A stretch of DNA of 64,000 nt from Pythium myriotylum (lineage: Eukaryota; Oomycota; Peronosporomycetes; Pythiales; Pythiaceae). The stretch lies in NCBI GenBank assembly GCA_023091665.1, contig JALJCQ010000012.1, positions 3,286,001 through 3,350,000 of the forward strand, read 5' to 3'. Of the stretch, positions 10,550 through 20,909 are shown in pieces; within the stretch, counting starts at the first letter, position 1, and each line of letters opens with the position of its first letter. Below the pieces are notes generated by a model. It saw only the letters and a program-made list of their open reading frames with translations, did not search any database and was not told where the DNA came from. A program made the translations under genes and the position numbers.

Positions 10550-11527
10550 TTATGGATCGTGCGGCGTGGTCAGGGACGATTTGGGTCGCGCGCGGTCGGG
10601 CGAGCGACCGTCTGACTCGGCCTTGCGAGAAAGCACAGTGATCGCAGTCTTCAGTTCTTGCTCGGGGCGGTCGCATTCGAGCTTCACTTGGCCTTCAACA
10701 AAATCTGAATACTTCGGGTAGGCGTTACGCACGAACGCCACTAATGCGTGTCGTGCGTTTGCGGGTACGCTCTTTCCGCCTTCCATGGCATCAGCCATTT
10801 GAAGCAGTCTGTCGGCGTATTCGCGATACGTTTCGTTCCACTTCTTGCGTTCGTGCTTGATCTTGCTTGCGATGTCGGCGCCGAGCAACACTGGGCGAAA
10901 CTCGTGTACCAACGCATCGCCTGTGTCGGTATAAGTCGCCGCTGGATTCGCAGCGAGCCAGTCTCGCAGCCAACGTCTGGCCATGCCAGTAACAAAGGTT
11001 TTGAGCACGGCTTTCTTCACGTCATCGCTCCACTGTTGGCCGGCGAGGGCTTGAGCGTCTTGCATTTGGTCGTCGAGTTCTTCGCGGAAGTCGCGGGCCT
11101 GTGCGTCGAAGCTCCCCGGAGCGACAGTGCCATCAAACGGCGTGACCTTTATATTACGCAGGTCGATCTTCTCACTCCTTTTGTCGTTTGCGTCTGTAGT
11201 CGTATCAGCGGCTTCGTCGCTGCCGTCAGGTTCGCCTTCGGGTTGTGGGTCCGAGCGTCGGCTGGCGGCGTCGCCATTTGCGGGGCGCGGTTGCGGCTGT
11301 AGCGCCGCGGCGATGGCAGCCAATGCTGGTCCCACTGCTGCAATCTGGGCGGCGATCGCCGGGTCCAGTGCAGCTACAGCGGGAGGAATGGCCGGCGCTG
11401 GCGCTGCTGCGATCGCCGCTTGAGAGCCGTTCGCCGAACCGGCAGAACGCGAGGACGTGAGTCCCGTACGAGAGCGTGCGCTTCCGCTTCCCGGCGCAGC
11501 GCGCTGATTCCCTCGTGTATTGACCAT
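10550..11527 (-). CDS. gag: Copia gag (capsid region)
   Basis: 325 residues from ATG at 11527, 21 bp inside the 5' LTR edge. An Ala/Pro/Gln-rich N-terminus (residues 1-110) is followed by the retrotransposon gag region: ITPFDG-like VTPFDGTVAPGSF, WLRDWLAANP and the YREYADRLLQMADAM block. It ends at TAA 10550 just after TTPHDP, and the frame continues open behind the stop into the zinc knuckle. Role: particle-forming structural protein of the element. Confidence 0.88.
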   Translation of the reverse strand: MVNTRGNQRAAPGSGSARSRTGLTSSRSAGSANGSQAAIAAAPAPAIPPAVAALDPAIAAQIAAVGPALAAIAAALQPQPRPANGDAASRRSDPQPEGEPDGSDEAADTTTDANDKRSEKIDLRNIKVTPFDGTVAPGSFDAQARDFREELDDQMQDAQALAGQQWSDDVKKAVLKTFVTGMARRWLRDWLAANPAATYTDTGDALVHEFRPVLLGADIASKIKHERKKWNETYREYADRLLQMADAMEGGKSVPANARHALVAFVRNAYPKYSDFVEGQVKLECDRPEQELKTAITVLSRKAESDGRSPDRARPKSSLTTPHDP

Positions 11528-11548
11528 GAGCGGATGTGGCTGTTAACC

Positions 11549-11820
11549 TGTAGAAACCACAGTCACCGCAATACACGAGAGAGAAGAAGGCGTCCAGAGG
11601 CTTGTTGTCTTGTACGCAGAATCCAGAGTGAGTCTCTGGACTGTGCTGCCATATATTGGGTGAATTTAGGGTATACTGAACGCCACATAAAAGCGTTGGG
11701 CCTCTGGGTGGGATGGACTCATCCAGAGGTACCGTGTTCGTCCCGGTCGCACCTGGCGTACCGTGGGACTTGGGAGTTTGGACGTCACGGCGATGCTTGC
11801 CCTGATCGTCGCGTCCTACA
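11549..11820 (-). repeat. Copia 5' LTR
   Basis: 272 bp, partner of 6802-7073 with two substitutions. It should carry the element promoter. Gag starts 21 bp inside it. Confidence 0.93.
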
Positions 11821-11825
11821 ACGCC
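11821..11825. repeat. Target site duplication of the copia element (right copy)
   Basis: ACGCC, matching 6797-6801. Confidence 0.95.
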
Positions 11826-14376
11826 TCGAGCATTGCGCAAGAGAAACGGCTGCACTGCTTCGAGTGGTCGGGTCGGACGGCGCCATCTGCACAGAAAAAA
11901 TAATAAATCATGAATAAATCATGGTTGATCATGGGCAAAGGTTGGGTTCACCGGTCATTGACTTGGATCAACGGAATGACTGGAGACTTGTTTGACCACT
12001 TACGGAACGCGATGGAATGGCGGCATGGAAGCAGCATGCTTTTCGCAAAAGCACAGCTGCAAGAGAAATCAGTCAAATCGACCACATTGACGCGACCTTC
12101 TCGTTCAAGCTGCACGCTCTGGCCACTCGGACCATCGGGGTAGGTATATGTGTACTCTCCGAATCTCGCAAGAGCTGCTTGATACTGAGAAAGAACCGCT
12201 TCTGCGACAAAGTGTGTCGTGCTGAGGAGTATGGCGTTCATCTCATCATCGTACGTAGAATTCCAATGGCAGCCAACGCGGTTGCGGTGTGAGTACTCCC
12301 GCGCACTACGTCGTGCCTCGTCCAGGAGCTGCGTCAAGCACTCTGCCATCGAAGAGTTGTGGGTCACCCCTTGCTTGAACTTACCGAACCAATTTTCAAG
12401 CCGATTGTTCGTGTCGTTCTGCAGCCGGGGTAGGTCAGCTCGTTTGTAGAGCACCCACATGTCTGTTTGCTCATCACCATCCCAGTTCTTGATGACATAA
12501 TCGTAGAAAGGCTCGAACTCTGCCTGCACGCAGAAAGTCTTGAGAGCAAGAAGATTTTCTGAGTAGTCCATCTTGTCTTGGGAGTAAACGAGGTTGTGGA
12601 TTAATGTCTCCAAAACGTCGTAGTCGTCCTTGGACAACTTCCCAAACTCAACCTTGTGTGCAACGGTTGTGAGATACTTGAGCACATGGAAAAGGCAAAT
12701 CAGAATTCGCGCCTGCGGGAAACGGGCTTTCAACACTCGAATTTCATTGAGGTCCTTATCGACCATAATGACGCGCACGGGTGTGTAGCGATCATCTTTC
12801 GCCCTGAAGTAGTCATCAATTGCCCTGTCCATATGCCAATCCGTGTTACGCTCCAGCAATGATTGCTGGACGACTTGCCCATGCCCGTACTCGTCCATCA
12901 CCATAAGTGTCAGCAGCTGATAATTGTGACTAAGTTCATTTGAAATCCCGTCAGTCATGGATAGAACATTACCAGTCATGGCGCAGTCATGTACTTACCG
13001 ATTTGTCTTGTGGGTGCAGTCGACAAGGAGCAGTTCTCCGAACCTCTCGTTCATTTCTCGCATGTGCTTGTCGGTGACAGAAATTACTCCTGTCTCACCC
13101 TTCTCGGTTTCGTCTACAGACACAGTGCCGTCTTCATTCGCCTTGACGTACTCGGTTAGGACTCGTGCCGTGGCTGCGTCGTCGTCAACATTAGCTGTAC
13201 GCTCGCGGTTCTAGGAGGTTATGTTGTCGACGTCTGTCTTATACACATTCTCCCCCTTGTCCAGAAGAATGTCGTAAACCTTAGCACGCGAGACTCCCAT
13301 CTTGTCCATCTCTTGCGCGCGAGCAACGTTTTCTTCTTCAACATCCGTTCACGCCACGGGGTATGATGCATAGGTCTGGGCATCCAGACGATGGTTGTGC
13401 CAATCACATGTCACCAGAGCCAAGAGCACCCAGCGCGAGTCTTTCTGGACATACTGAACACGAAGTGAGTATGGACAATTGATGCCTCTGACGAATCTTC
13501 TCGGACGCTGACCACTACCTGGAGACCTCTTCGGCCAGCCATGCGTGCAAATGTAGTCGCGCTGAAAAGTGCCTAAGGATTCAGGAAGAGTTTCCTTCGG
13601 CGTTTTCAACCTCGCGATGCGAGAGTTTCGCTCCTTCACACTAAGTGTATTCTTCACGACAATCACTTGGAAAGTTCGTGCCGAGTATTCCTGGAGGTAC
13701 TGAATCCATGCTTCCCAGCTGTCGTGCTGGCGCTTTGGGCGTGGGGGAACAACACGCTGGGCAGAGATCTGGACGAGAGGGGTGTCAGTTGTGGAGGAAT
13801 CATGGACCCGACGTTTGCTGGCCACGCGTGACGAAGATGATGAGTGCGATCCACCATATTCGGACGCATCTTCGTCAGCGTCGTTATTTGCTTCCTCATC
13901 CAGCTCCTCGTCGTCATCGACTTGATCGTCGTCAACATCGGAGCCGTCGATATCCTTAGGCTCTTCATCCACGTCAGATCCATCACCTCCGTCATCTGCC
14001 CCCTCCACAACCCCGTCATCTTCATGCGCGTCCTCGCTGTTGTCGGAGACGCCTCGACTGTTGTCCCGTGACTGGTGAGGAGACGCTCGCTTTTTCTGCT
14101 GCGACCGAATCTTTTTGGTCACGGCTCGAGTCCGTCGCCCCGTCACAGGCACACGGGCGACGGCCTCCTGGCGAACAATCTGTGCGCTGGTTGGCCCAGA
14201 TGAAGCTTGTTTGCTCAGGCGGGGGCTACGCCGAGTCGCGGACGTGGCTGTACCACCAGACTGAACATGTGCTGATGTCGCTGAAAAATAGCGCATGTTC
14301 GCAGTTGGATCAACGCCTTTAAATCATCAACGTCGTGATACGTACCAACTGTCAGTGCATCACGAGCTGCTCCCAT
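11821..14376 (-). pseudogene. MULE-Ulp1 transposase, 5' half (FAR1-like, DDE core, SWIM finger)
   Basis: Reconstructed exons (minus): 14376-14346, 14280-12999, 12929-11952, 11886-11821, then on past the copia insertion. The three introns are 65, 69 and 65 nt with GTACGT/CAG, GTAAGT/TAG and GTGAAC/CAG ends, and all joins keep frame. The product has an acidic, Ser-rich N-terminus, a FAR1/WRKY-type DNA-binding region (DYICTHGWPKRSP..CPYSLRVQYVQK..CDWHNH), the MULE transposase core (LMVMDEYG, VIMVDKDLNE, LICLFHVLKYL) and a SWIM zinc finger CSC-x9-CRH. In-frame stops TGA at 13349-13351 and TAG at 13211-13213 make it non-functional. The ATG at 14376 is the only in-frame start after an upstream stop, but exon 1 is short and tentative. 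Confidence 0.82.
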
Positions 14377-15164
14377 CGCCTCCTCCAGCGCGCCAAATCG
14401 CGGGCTTCTGCGTCATTTAAAAGGAGCTTGATCGTGACGAGCACGACTTGCTCTCTTCCCAGCAGCACCACTGGTGGTGCTGCTGGTGTCGTGCTCGCCG
14501 CTTGCGCCGCCAGTCTTCGCGTTTTGATCGTCGCTGCTGGCACCTTGACGATCTCGCTCTTGATCGCTGTTGCTGCCACCGCCGCTGCTGCCGCCAGATC
14601 GCTCCATTCTCGCCGCTTGCTGTTGACCAAGGATTGGCTTTGGCTCGGTTCTCGTCGTTTTGGATCAAGTCGTTATTTGTCGCCCCTTCGCAGCTGCGAG
14701 GTTTAGGGCGAAAAAACCTCGGTTTTATTCGTTTCGTCATGGAAATACATGGACGATAGGAATGGACCAATCATGAAAATAGTGTTGTGCACACCATATG
14801 GAATTATGGACTGTAGTGGCTGCGTTTTTTTTTTGCTCTAAAAATTTCTCGTTGTCCGGAGTTTTTTTTTTGCTCTGAATCGTGAATGGATGTAAAACCA
14901 ACACAACAACTGCATTTTTGATGACCAATATATGTTTTAAACAGATACATACTTAGGGCATATTAGACAAAGATGTGTTTTACTCATGTTTAATTTGAGT
15001 TTCTTTTGTCCACCTTCAATCACCCATTTTCCTTTAAATTACAATTTCGTACCTAACCGAAACGACTTTTTTGAGCTGGTTTTCAATATTATCGAGCTGC
15101 TTCTTGTGAGCTACAGACTGTAGCTCACACAAATGAGACATTCCAAAACAAAAAGTGTCATAAC
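14377..15164. other. Intergenic, repeat-flanked, no gene recognised
   Basis: From 14400 to 14640 is a low-complexity Ala/Gln/Ser-coding stretch (GCTGCTGCC/CAGCAGCA words) open in several frames, which I read as composition rather than a gene. From 14,720 to 15,060 it is AT-rich with poly-T runs. A short perfect palindrome (TGTGAGCTACAG-A-CTGTAGCTCACA) lies at about 15105-15130. Confidence 0.4.
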
Positions 15165-15208
15165 TCACATCTTGTTGGTACTGTAGCCTACGGTACCAAC
15201 AAGATGTG

Positions 15209-15209
<1 letters not shown>
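15165..15209. repeat. Hairpin, 17-bp perfect arms
   Basis: Arms 15165-15181 (TCACATCTTGTTGGTAC) and 15193-15209 are perfect reverse complements with an 11-nt loop. It directly abuts the left arm of a larger inverted repeat (15209-15249). Confidence 0.9.
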
Positions 15210-15831
<622 letters not shown>

Positions 15832-15935
15832 CAACTCATTGATATGTATTGGAAATTCTGGTTTGATGCTTTGGTGGACTTTGATGTTGAACACACGCTG
15901 GTCTCGTGCAACATCAGGCCAGCTGCCACTTGCGT

Positions 15936-17957
15936 TTACTTAGGTTTCACTGATTTCGTATCTTCGGGATCATTCAGTTCGCGCTTGGGCTCCTTGTCGA
16001 AGAATGACGTCGGGTTGATCGGCACCACCAACTTCACCCCTCCTTCTTCTTGCTTCGGCACCCACATGAGCAGGGATCCACCTCCAGTGCCGGGGAGATT
16101 GAATAGTCCTGGTCGCGTGCGATCGAGGTAGAGTGTTTTTCCAGCGAATTCAGCAAGCGGTTGGACCCATTTCACCGTCTCCCCCTTTTTGACTTTAACC
16201 CGTGCCACCCTCTTGCCACCGGAGTAAACGTTCACTTTGACATTGTACTCGTCCTTGCTGACGAAGGTGATATTGAGGTTTTTATCGCCAACAGCATTCC
16301 ACATTCCATCGGAACCGTGGAAAGCCAGCTGCACGGTCGTGAGACCGAGGGCTTCCTTAGCGCCACCATCCGCAATATCTGCATAGAACTGGGTGAGAGG
16401 GCAGATCGGCTGCACGAGGGATTTGATCAAATTGGCAATGCCAACTGGGAACAAGAACTCGAGGCCAGTCAAGGCCATGCGCGCGATTGTCAACTTGTAC
16501 TCACTGATTTGGCTCAAAACTCCCTTGTCGAACGCTGCGTTAAGGATCTGGTCGACAATCAATTGGGTAGCGGCGATGATGTTGTCCTCTTCGTTACGAT
16601 TCTTCTCGGTATCCTCAGCCAAACACGAGCTCGCCGCTGCTGGTAGATCTTTCACAACCAAGTCCGAGTTTAGGATGACGTATTGGAGATACTCGATGCT
16701 GATGGCTTGCTTGGATTTGATCATCTCCTTGACTTTGTCTTCCACTTTTTTCAGGTACTTCTTCAAAGTCAAACCACACTTATCACCGGACTTTGCGAGC
16801 TGTTCAATATCCGTTTTTGTCAACTCAGTAAGAACAGCAACGTCGTCCGTCTTTTCGTCCTTTCCTTCCTTTGTGAACCATTTTTTGAACCAGTCGAGGT
16901 ACTTGAGTTTGTCCTTGATATCTTGCTTCGTAATCTTGGTTTCGACGATCTTGAGCAAAACAGTGTCCACCGTCTTGATGAAACCTGCGTCTTTCGAGAA
17001 GGCCTTAGCCACATCTGTACTGATGCAGCTCGCAACAGCAAGTGGCAAGTCGTATGCGAAGAGGTCGGTTTTTTTAATCAGGTCCGCAAGCTTCTCACGG
17101 GTCGTCCCCTGTGCGACCGTACTCGCATCGTCCAAAGCCTCGTAGATGCGAATGCTGACATCAAAAATCTGTTGCGCACAGCTTACGCCCTTGGTGACGG
17201 CTTTTGATAAGGCTCCGAAGATGCCACTCGTAGCTGCCGAGACCGCCGCCGTCGCGACGTCGACAGCATGCTTCGCTGAGTGGAGTTTGCAGTCCTTGTT
17301 CTGGCGGATACACTCCATACCGCACTGTACAGGGAACTCGATTGGACATTCCGACCAGCACGAGAAAACTTCGTCATACGTATATCCTGCGGCACACTGC
17401 TTCTCATGCGCCAAGGACGTTTTGCGCCAGCAAGCGGCTTCGTCGTTCTTCACGACTAGGTTGGAAACCCAAGTCGCTTTAGGTGAAAGAGTGGCTCCAG
17501 GTTTTGTTGAGGGCGCAGGGGCCGCAACTGGTGGTTTTGGCGCGGCGGGGGCTGGAGCGACCACTGGTTTCGCAGGTGTTAGTGCCGGACCTGATGGTGG
17601 CTTGGCGGGAGTACCGGGGGCGGGAGCAGGGGCTGCAGGCGGCTTGGCCGGAGTACCGGGGGCGGGAGCAGGGGCTGCAGGCGGCTTGGCCAGAGTACCA
17701 GGGGCGGGAGCAGGGGCTACAGGCGGCTTGGCCGGAGTACCGGGGGCGGGAGCAGGGGCTGCAGGCGGCTTGGCCGGAGTACCGGGGGCGGGGGCAGGGG
17801 CTGCAGGTGGCTTGGCCGGAGCTGGTGCTACTGGCGGCTTGGCCTCTCGAGATTCCAGTTCACCGGGGAGGTTTGGTGCGTGGACGGCTGCGTTCTGCGC
17901 ATTGATCGATCCAGCCGCAAGAATGGCGACGACAACGAGTGACCGGATTCGAATCAT
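15936..17957 (-). CDS. Secreted cysteine-rich family protein A (673 aa), unknown function
   Basis: Single uninterrupted frame, ATG at 17957. Residues 1-20 form a signal peptide, with likely cleavage before QNAAVHAP, a sequence shared by all family members. Residues 21-165 form a Pro/Ala/Lys linker with five tandem PPAAPAPAPGTPAK-type units. The conserved cysteine module starts at residue 176 and has spacing C-x11-C-x11-C-x3-C-x7-C-x3-C-x6-C (..CWSECPIEFPVQC..). A long Lys/Asp-rich helical middle with scattered Cys follows, then a C-terminal domain (KGETVKWVQPL, TLYLDRTRPGLFNLPGTGGGSLLMWVP). The tail EPKRELNDPEDTKSVKPK is unique to this copy. It is the most diverged member: W/E replaces Y/A at several module positions. 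No RxLR or GPI-type C-terminus is visible. Inferred location: outside the cell. Function unknown. Confidence 0.9.
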   Translation of the reverse strand: MIRIRSLVVVAILAAGSINAQNAAVHAPNLPGELESREAKPPVAPAPAKPPAAPAPAPGTPAKPPAAPAPAPGTPAKPPVAPAPAPGTLAKPPAAPAPAPGTPAKPPAAPAPAPGTPAKPPSGPALTPAKPVVAPAPAAPKPPVAAPAPSTKPGATLSPKATWVSNLVVKNDEAACWRKTSLAHEKQCAAGYTYDEVFSCWSECPIEFPVQCGMECIRQNKDCKLHSAKHAVDVATAAVSAATSGIFGALSKAVTKGVSCAQQIFDVSIRIYEALDDASTVAQGTTREKLADLIKKTDLFAYDLPLAVASCISTDVAKAFSKDAGFIKTVDTVLLKIVETKITKQDIKDKLKYLDWFKKWFTKEGKDEKTDDVAVLTELTKTDIEQLAKSGDKCGLTLKKYLKKVEDKVKEMIKSKQAISIEYLQYVILNSDLVVKDLPAAASSCLAEDTEKNRNEEDNIIAATQLIVDQILNAAFDKGVLSQISEYKLTIARMALTGLEFLFPVGIANLIKSLVQPICPLTQFYADIADGGAKEALGLTTVQLAFHGSDGMWNAVGDKNLNITFVSKDEYNVKVNVYSGGKRVARVKVKKGETVKWVQPLAEFAGKTLYLDRTRPGLFNLPGTGGGSLLMWVPKQEEGGVKLVVPINPTSFFDKEPKRELNDPEDTKSVKPK
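17609..17820. repeat. 42-bp coding minisatellite in the linker of gene A
   Basis: Five in-frame copies of a 42-nt unit encode PPAAPAPAPGTPAK with minor variants (V for A, L for P). Near-identical units in tandem imply replication slippage or unequal exchange and allow the linker length to change without frameshift. Confidence 0.85.
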
Positions 17958-17995
17958 TGCGCGTCCTTGTTGGCTGTTCTTCGCTGGAGTTGGTC

Positions 17996-18009
17996 GATTG
18001 AAGAATGAT
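17996..18009 (-). promoter_or_regulatory. Oomycete-type core promoter of gene A
   Basis: On the minus strand TCATTCTTCAATC lies about 40-50 bp before the ATG. It fits the Inr/FPR pattern TCATTYYNCAWTTT, and similar motifs sit at a similar distance before genes B, C, D and E. Confidence 0.65.
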
Positions 18010-18918
18010 AGGATCGACCCTGAGCGCGCCGATCATGAAGACGCCTCGAGCTGAGGCCCAAACGTCGAGCCCTGAGATGAAAACCAACAGGAGCCAAAGG
18101 TCTCGAGAAGTGGATAATTTTTGTGAACAAACGGATGAATCCGGCCTGGCGGACGGAGACCTCAAAGGAGGAGACGGTTGACCACCTCAAGGACAGGTGG
18201 ATACTTGAACGACAACCGTTTGCTTCGTCACGTCATGTTGAGTATTTACAGTCGCACAGGCTTTCTATTCCAAAGGGCATCAATGCAAAATACCATTTAC
18301 GTCAGTATATCATGTTTAGCAGTATGTGGCGTGTTATACTTTTATATGAATACTTGACATTAGGTCATGCTTTACCACAGGTCCTTACTTTTTATGATGA
18401 AGAAATAAAGAGGGATTTTAGTACAGCGCTGAGTTTAAGCGTCGTGATCAAACAGCATGTGTTGGAGATCGTGTGGCCAGCCTGCTCATATTCAAACAAG
18501 ATCGCACCATTTTATGTCTGTGCATCGCGTGGATGAAACGTATCCGAGCCAGACTATCCCCATTCCGGTCGAATCCTTATGTTTCCCAGGAAGTACAAAA
18601 GCGCTTCATTTACACCTCTGAGCACGTCGAGGGCCCATTCACTGAGGTTGCTCAGACACTGTATAGGGATAAATCAGTCTATTTTCCTCCGCAAGCTCTC
18701 ATCCAGATGTCCAGAGGTCCGGTGCACGTGCATCTGTGCGGCCTGGTTCTGGTTAATTTGTGTCTTTGCGATAGGTGGCCGTGGTCTTTCGCTCGTGCGA
18801 GCGCTCGCGAAGGTATCATGTCGTGTAATATCGATAATCTCGCGGTCCCATTACGGTCTGAAGACCAACGGTGACAGGCCACCACCGCTGCCCTGTATTG
18901 TAGTGTTTACGACTGCAC
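18010..18918. other. Intergenic between genes A and B
   Basis: AT-rich on the left and mixed on the right. Only short open frames are seen, with no recognisable domain. It holds the promoter of A and the 3' flank of B. Confidence 0.4.
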
Positions 18919-20859
18919 TTACACCTCCTTATCAAAAAACTTTGTTCGGACGATTGGAACGTCCAACACCAACGATCCTGCAGCATTATCCGGAATCCAG
19001 ACGAGCAGAGACCCGCCACCAGTGCCGGGAATACCAAAGAGACCCTTGCGCCAGCGGTCAAGATACAGCGTCTTTCCCTTGAACTCCGAGAGCGGCTTCG
19101 AGAAAGCAACCGTTGCACCCTTCGCGACAGGCACACTGTAGATCTTCTTGCCGCCGGAGAACACATTGACCTTGACATCATGTTTGTCTGCACTCTTGAA
19201 AGTAATCGTAAGCTTGCCATCTCCTTTAGCCTTCCACGTGCCGGTGGCTCCGGTGAATGCCTTTTGAACCGTCTCCAGACCCAACGCCTTGTCCGCTGGG
19301 CCGTCGCCAATAGCAGCGTGGTAGGTTGTGGGTCCACAAATCGGCTGGAGGAACGTGCGTGTCATGGAGGCAATGCCAGTCGGGTCAAGCAGCGCAACGG
19401 CGTCCAAACTGAGCTGTGCGATCGTGAGCTTGTAACTCTTGATTGTCGCGAGTGTACTCTTTGGGTCAAACGCAGACGCGATCATCTTGTCTACAATCAC
19501 CTGCATCGCGGTTGTGATCTCAGCTTGTGTCTTGGCATCACTTGAGCAGCTGGCAGCTGCTGCCGGGAGATCGTTAATCACGAGCTTGGAGTTGAGGATC
19601 ACAAACTGCAAGTACTCAAGGTTAGCAGTGGGCTGTGTCTTCATCACGTTCTTCACTTCGTCTTCGATCTGCTCGACGTACGTCTTAAGTCGTTCGCCAC
19701 AGGGATCGCCGGCGGCAGCGATTGCTTTCACATCCGCAGCCGTCAATGTCGGTAACTCGGAAGCAGGAGCAGGTGTAGGAGCCTGCGTTGTAGCGTCCGT
19801 GGTATTGACGCTCTTGAAAAAGTCAAGAAACTTGAGCTTGTCCTTGATGCTTTCCTTGCTCAGTTTCTTGTCGATCAGAGCGACGACCACAGGTTTCACG
19901 ACGCTGACGACCTGTTTGACGTCGCTAAAAGCCTGTGGCAAGGCAACACCGACACACGTCGCGACCGCTAGCGGCAAGTCGTACGTGACAAAGTCGGTCT
20001 TATCAACAACCAACTTGATTTGCTCACGCGTGCTCCCGGTTTTCAGCTTGCCACCGGCTTCCATCTCGTCCAAAAAGGTCATGATCTTCATACTCGCATC
20101 GTACAGCTGACGAACGCAGGACACGCCTCGGGTGACTCCTTTTGCAACCGTGTCGAGATGTCCGAAGAAGCCTCCGGTCGCGAGCTTGACTGCAGTGGTT
20201 GCCACGGCACTCACCTTGTTCAGCACGTTGATTGTACAATCCTTATTCTGAGGAAGACACTCCATACCGCACTGCACAGGATACTCGATCGGACACTGCG
20301 CCCAGCAAACCAGCGCATCATCGTAGTTGTAGCCAACAGGGCACTGCTTGTTCTTTGCAAAAGCCGTGCGGCGGTAGCAAGCATCGGCTGTGGGCTTGGC
20401 CTTGAAATTGGAGACCCAGGTCTTGTCCGCCGACAGCGTTGCACCGGGCTTCGCAGTCGCCGAAGGTGCAGGCGCAGCGGCAGGATTCGTTATCGTTGCT
20501 GGCGTTGTGGCTCCGGTCGCCGGCTTGGTCGCAGGTGCCGTAGCAGCCGCTGGCCCCTTGGCTGGTGTCGTTGCAGCTGCTGGCTTGGCCGCGGGTGTCG
20601 TTGCAGCTGCTGGTTTGGTAGCTGGTGTCGTTGCAGCCGCTGGCTTGGCCGCGGGTGTCGTCGCGGCAGTTGGAGCGGTTGCGGGGGCGGTCGCAGCTCT
20701 CGGGGCAGCGGCTGGTGTTGCAGCCTTTGCCGCAGGCGCCGGTGACGCGGCACGAGACTCGAGGTCGGGAGCATGGACCGCTGCGTTCTGCGCGTCCACG
20801 GGCGCCGTGACGAGCAGACAGGCCGCCGCGAGCGTCGCGATTGACCAGAGCTTGACCAT
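18919..20859 (-). CDS. Secreted cysteine-rich family protein B (646 aa), unknown function
   Basis: Single frame, ATG at 20859. The signal peptide is residues 1-23 (cleavage likely at VDA-QN), followed by the family tag QNAAVHAPDLESR. The linker (about 30-150) is Ala/Thr/Pro/Lys-rich with TTPA.KPAAA repeats, mucin-like in composition. The cysteine module starts at residue 161 (CYRRTAF..CPVGYNYDDALVC..CPIEYPVQCGMEC) with the same spacing as A. The middle contains paired Cys-bearing helical repeats (DLPLAVATC, DLPAAAASC), and the C-terminal domain contains GATGTWKAKGDGKLTITF, KGKTLYLDRWRKGLFGIPGTGGG and SLLVWIPD, ending FFDKEV. Arranged head to tail with gene A, 960 bp apart, which suggests tandem duplication. 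Likely extracellular. I cannot assign an activity. Confidence 0.9.
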   Translation of the reverse strand: MVKLWSIATLAAACLLVTAPVDAQNAAVHAPDLESRAASPAPAAKAATPAAAPRAATAPATAPTAATTPAAKPAAATTPATKPAAATTPAAKPAAATTPAKGPAAATAPATKPATGATTPATITNPAAAPAPSATAKPGATLSADKTWVSNFKAKPTADACYRRTAFAKNKQCPVGYNYDDALVCWAQCPIEYPVQCGMECLPQNKDCTINVLNKVSAVATTAVKLATGGFFGHLDTVAKGVTRGVSCVRQLYDASMKIMTFLDEMEAGGKLKTGSTREQIKLVVDKTDFVTYDLPLAVATCVGVALPQAFSDVKQVVSVVKPVVVALIDKKLSKESIKDKLKFLDFFKSVNTTDATTQAPTPAPASELPTLTAADVKAIAAAGDPCGERLKTYVEQIEDEVKNVMKTQPTANLEYLQFVILNSKLVINDLPAAAASCSSDAKTQAEITTAMQVIVDKMIASAFDPKSTLATIKSYKLTIAQLSLDAVALLDPTGIASMTRTFLQPICGPTTYHAAIGDGPADKALGLETVQKAFTGATGTWKAKGDGKLTITFKSADKHDVKVNVFSGGKKIYSVPVAKGATVAFSKPLSEFKGKTLYLDRWRKGLFGIPGTGGGSLLVWIPDNAAGSLVLDVPIVRTKFFDKEV

Positions 20860-20895
20860 GGAGATGCACGAGGTAGCTTTGCTGAGGACGACGCC

Positions 20896-20909
20896 AGTTC
20901 GAAAATGAG
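20896..20909 (-). promoter_or_regulatory. Candidate core promoter of gene B
   Basis: On the minus strand CTCATTTTCGAACT lies 37-50 bp before the ATG, an Inr-like match with a weaker FPR part than in genes D and E. Confidence 0.5.

Larger units (their letters stand above)
6802..11820 (-). mobile_element. Ty1/copia LTR retrotransposon, complete, nested in a MULE gene
   Basis: The element is 5,019 bp and oriented on the minus strand. It has two 272-bp LTRs (6802-7073 and 11549-11820) with TGTAG..CTACA ends, a 5-bp ACGCC target duplication, a polypurine tract beside the 3' LTR and one gag-pol reading frame in copia order (gag, protease, integrase, RT, RNase H). LTR copies differ at only two positions (6972/11719 and 7021/11768), so insertion was recent. 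Two in-frame stops (10550 and 10229) interrupt the polyprotein. No tRNA primer could be assigned to the sequence next to the 5' LTR (GGTTAACAGCC). Confidence 0.95.

Noticed and set aside
14352..14770. Ala/Ser/Gln-rich frames in three phases as a gene
   Set aside because: Low-complexity GCTGCC/CAG composition is open in several frames. Only a 31-nt exon of the MULE gene was accepted from this region.
4500..15060. TIRs of the MULE-Ulp1 element
   Set aside because: Flanks at 4,850-4,960 and 14,730-14,790 share only short AT-rich words (ATGGA, GAACGAAAC), not enough for a terminal repeat.
17146..18054. 302-codon plus-strand frame rich in Gly/Ala opposite gene A, and similar frames opposite B, C, D and E
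   Set aside because: Antisense shadows of the GC-rich linkers. The minus-strand (or plus-strand for C) proteins have signal peptide, conserved cysteines and homologues inside the window.
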